From: an uncultured Treponema sp.
GTDB lineage: Bacteria; Spirochaetota; Spirochaetia; Treponematales; Treponemataceae
DNA: 7,048 bases
Assembly: GCA_947176045.1 (NCBI GenBank)
Contig: CAMWPF010000074.1
Span: 1 to 7,048, forward strand
Direction of reading: 5' to 3'
Both the position numbers and the translations under genes were made by a program. Of the stretch, positions 5,159 through 7,048 are shown one piece after another; within the stretch, counting starts at the first letter, position 1; the number at the start of each line of letters is the position of its first letter. The notes beneath the pieces are model-generated. The model was not told the DNA's origin. It saw only the letters and a list, made by a program, of their open reading frames with translations, and did not search any database.

Positions 5159-6940
5159 ATGAAACCAGCTGTTGACTGCAAGGGAATTCCATATCCCGTC
5201 TATACAACGGCGCGCGTTGCAATGTGCGCTTCCGTGGACGGAGCAAGGCCGCGAGGTTCCGTCTCCCTCTTGAAAATTGAAATTTCCGGCGAAAAGGCGG
5301 GCGTTCCGCTTCCTGGACAGTTCTATATGCTCCGCGCGATGAAGACCGGCGTCCTTCTGGGGCGCCCCATCAGCATCTTCCACGCGGAACAGACAAACCA
5401 CGGCGTCGAACTTCAGTTCCTGATTTTAAAGAAGGGAAAAGGAACGGCGGAACTGTGCGCGCTGGAAGCCGACGATGAAGTCCAAGTGCTCGGCCCGCTG
5501 GGAAACACCTTCCCGCAGCCGAAGCCCGGCGAAACAGTCTGCCTCGTCGGCGGCGGAATCGGCATCGCGCCGATCGCCGGATTTTCCGAAACGCTCGCTG
5601 ACGGCTCCTACGACTTCTACGCCAGCTTCAAAAGCGGAAAGTACGGCACCGGCAGCCTCAGGCCGCGCAGGCTCGTCATCACGACGGACGACGGCAGCGA
5701 AGGGCTGCACGGAATGCTTCCCGTCGCGCTGGACGCGCAAAAACTGAAGGACGGCGGATACGCGGCAGTCTACGCCTGCGGCCCCACGCCGATGCTCGAA
5801 TACGTCAAGGACATCAGCGAGAAAGCCGGAATCCCGTGCTGGCTGAGCATGGAGGCGAACATGGCGTGCGGCATGGGCGTCTGCCTCGGCTGCACCATTC
5901 CGACGACGGAAGGAAACAAGCGCTGCTGCAAGGACGGTCCGGTATTCGACAGCCGGCTCCTCGTATTCCCGAAGCCCGCCGCGTGCGAACGGCGGCAGCC
6001 GCTTTCCGGCGAGCCGGACTTGTCCGTAACCGTCGCCGGCGTGCGGTTTGAAAATCCGATCATCGGCTCGTCGGGAACGTTCGGATTCGGTTCGGAATAT
6101 GCGCCCGTATTCGACGTGAACCGACTCGGCGGCATCGCCTCAAAAGGGCTGACGCTGGAACCCCGCGAAGGCAATTCCGGCACGCGCCTTTGGGAGACGC
6201 CGTCCGGCCTGATGAATTCCATCGGGCTGCAAAATCCGGGAATTCCGCACTTCATCGAACATGAGTTGCCGGAAATGCTCAAGCTCAAGCCGGTTACCAT
6301 CGCGAACCTTTCCGGCTCCACGCTGGAATCGTACATCGAAGGCGCGAAGCTGCTCGACAAGACGGATGTTCCCGTCATCGAACTGAACATTTCCTGCCCG
6401 AACGTTGCAACCGGCGGCGCGGCGTTCGGAATGTCCTGCACTGCGGCGCAGACGGCCACCGAAGCCGTGCGCGCGCTTACAAAGAAGCCGCTGATTGTCA
6501 AACTGACTCCGCAGTCGCCGGAGCTTCTGAACGTCGCCATGCACTGCATCCAGGCAGGCGCGGACGGAATCAGCCTGTGCAATTCGTTCCAAGGCGTCGC
6601 CATCAACGTGGAAACGGGGCGCCCGGTCTTCGACAAAGTCAAGGCCGGATTCGGCGGCCCCGCCGTGCGTCCGATTGCGATGCGCCTCGTCTACGAACTG
6701 TACGATGAAATCCTCAAGCTGCCGGAAGCGCGGCGCGTTCCGATATTCGCAATCGGCGGCGTCGCTGAATGGCGGGACGTGGTGGAATTCATCATGGCGG
6801 GCGCGACAGCCGTGGAAGTCGGAACGAACACGTTCGCCAATCCGCTGACGATGATTGAATGCATCGACGGACTGCGCGGCTTCATGAAGCGGAAGGGCTA
6901 CCGGACGTTGGAGGAAATGCGCGGCATCGCGCACCGCTAG
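5159..6940 (+). CDS. Fused NAD-linked dihydroorotate dehydrogenase: PyrK electron-transfer domain + PyrD (class 1B) catalytic domain
   Basis: One uninterrupted 593-residue frame contains two proteins that are normally separate. Residues 1-270 are PyrK: FAD-binding GRPISIF at 68-74 and LGPLGNTF at 111-118, nucleotide-binding VGGGIGIAPI at 130-139, ACGPTPML at 206-213, and a 2Fe-2S site with Cys237, Cys242, Cys245 and Cys257, followed by KDGPVF. A linker of about 16 residues (271-286) leads to PyrD, residues 287-593: NPIIGSSGTFG at 299-309, SKGLTLEPREGN at 328-339, ELNISCPN at 408-415 with the class 1-type catalytic Cys413, VKLTP at 447-451, and FMN phosphate-site IGGVAEWRDV and AGATAVEVGTNTF. 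It would oxidise dihydroorotate to orotate on FMN and pass electrons through 2Fe-2S and FAD to NAD+. All cofactor residues look intact in both halves, so both should be active. It lies in one operon with pyrF. Confidence 0.93.
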   Translation: MKPAVDCKGIPYPVYTTARVAMCASVDGARPRGSVSLLKIEISGEKAGVPLPGQFYMLRAMKTGVLLGRPISIFHAEQTNHGVELQFLILKKGKGTAELCALEADDEVQVLGPLGNTFPQPKPGETVCLVGGGIGIAPIAGFSETLADGSYDFYASFKSGKYGTGSLRPRRLVITTDDGSEGLHGMLPVALDAQKLKDGGYAAVYACGPTPMLEYVKDISEKAGIPCWLSMEANMACGMGVCLGCTIPTTEGNKRCCKDGPVFDSRLLVFPKPAACERRQPLSGEPDLSVTVAGVRFENPIIGSSGTFGFGSEYAPVFDVNRLGGIASKGLTLEPREGNSGTRLWETPSGLMNSIGLQNPGIPHFIEHELPEMLKLKPVTIANLSGSTLESYIEGAKLLDKTDVPVIELNISCPNVATGGAAFGMSCTAAQTATEAVRALTKKPLIVKLTPQSPELLNVAMHCIQAGADGISLCNSFQGVAINVETGRPVFDKVKAGFGGPAVRPIAMRLVYELYDEILKLPEARRVPIFAIGGVAEWRDVVEFIMAGATAVEVGTNTFANPLTMIECIDGLRGFMKRKGYRTLEEMRGIAHR

Positions 6941-6945
6941 GCGGC

Positions 6946-6977
6946 AAAAAAACGGCGGCTGCCCTTCGGGCAGCCGC
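6946..6977 (-). terminator. Intrinsic terminator in the minus-strand direction
   Basis: A 10-bp perfect stem (6955-6964 with 6968-6977, loop TTC on the plus strand) is followed on the minus strand, after two bases, by seven T's (A7 at 6946-6952 on the plus strand). That is a textbook Rho-independent terminator for transcription coming from the right. On the plus strand the hairpin begins 14 bases after the pyrK-pyrD stop but has no T tract behind it, so any effect on the pyr operon would be weaker. Confidence 0.8.
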
Positions 6978-6999
6978 ACTCCGCGGAACTGCATCCGGT

Positions 7000-7048
7000 T
7001 TAGCGCGCAGCTGGCGCGGTGCCGGAGCCATTTTGCCGCAGGCAACAA
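7000..7048 (-). CDS. Possible C-terminal end of a minus-strand gene entering from the right
   Basis: One minus-strand frame reads 15 open codons from the window edge and stops at TAA (7002 to 7000), 22 bases before the strong minus-strand terminator. The visible tail is CLRQNGSGTAPAAR preceded by one further Cys. It is too short to recognise. The call rests mainly on the terminator's direction and the sensible stop-to-hairpin distance. Another frame could be the coding one, or the gene may end further right. Confidence 0.3.
   Translation of the reverse strand, partial: CCLRQNGSGTAPAAR

Noticed and set aside
6140..7048. Minus-strand open frame of about 302 codons across the PyrD half and the right edge
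   Set aside because: Antisense to a clearly conserved catalytic domain, with Arg/His-rich composition, and it runs straight through the minus-strand terminator hairpin. Not a credible gene.

Overview
The window reads as an ordinary, densely packed bacterial chromosome segment with a high-GC coding bias and short AT-rich gaps. I think it comes from a Treponema-like spirochaete. That rests on the S1-domain protein at the left end, especially its first two domains and its 'ETYNPFAALLK' tail, which resemble treponemal S1-like proteins as I remember them. No 16S or other marker gene is present, so the assignment is tentative. I see no insertion sequence, CRISPR array, tRNA or rRNA gene, or phage gene.

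Layout, left to right. (1) Positions 3-1094, plus strand: a four-domain S1 RNA-binding protein, probably cut at its 5' end by the window edge. (2) 1095-1163: a 69-base AT-rich gap with a good sigma-70-type promoter and, over its -10 and the ribosome binding site, a 9-15-9 inverted repeat like the operator of the biotin repressor BirA. (3) 1164-3266, plus strand: a three-gene biotin importer operon of the ECF type, made of bioY (substrate-binding membrane protein), bioM (ATPase) and bioN (coupling membrane protein), with an 8-base-class gap and then a 4-base ATGA overlap. (4) 3328-4068, minus strand: a hemolysin III / PAQR-family seven-helix membrane protein, convergent with bioN. (5) 4069-4195: a divergent intergenic region. 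Its only good -10 box places the predicted transcription start on the A of the pyrF ATG. (6) 4196-6940, plus strand: pyrF (OMP decarboxylase, type 2), then a single 593-codon gene that fuses the electron-transfer subunit PyrK to the catalytic subunit PyrD of NAD-linked (class 1B) dihydroorotate dehydrogenase. (7) 6941-7048: a strong hairpin with a T7 tract in the minus-strand direction, most likely the terminator of a minus-strand gene entering from the right.

Functionally there are two nutrient modules. BioY, BioM and BioN would together import biotin using ATP, probably shut off by biotin through BirA if the operator is real. PyrF and PyrK-PyrD carry out non-adjacent steps of de novo UMP synthesis: oxidation of dihydroorotate to orotate, and the final decarboxylation of OMP to UMP. 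The PyrE step between them is not in this window.

I did not find a clearly new biological system. The observations most worth a second look are the PyrK-PyrD fusion, the BirA-like operator and the apparently leaderless pyrF.
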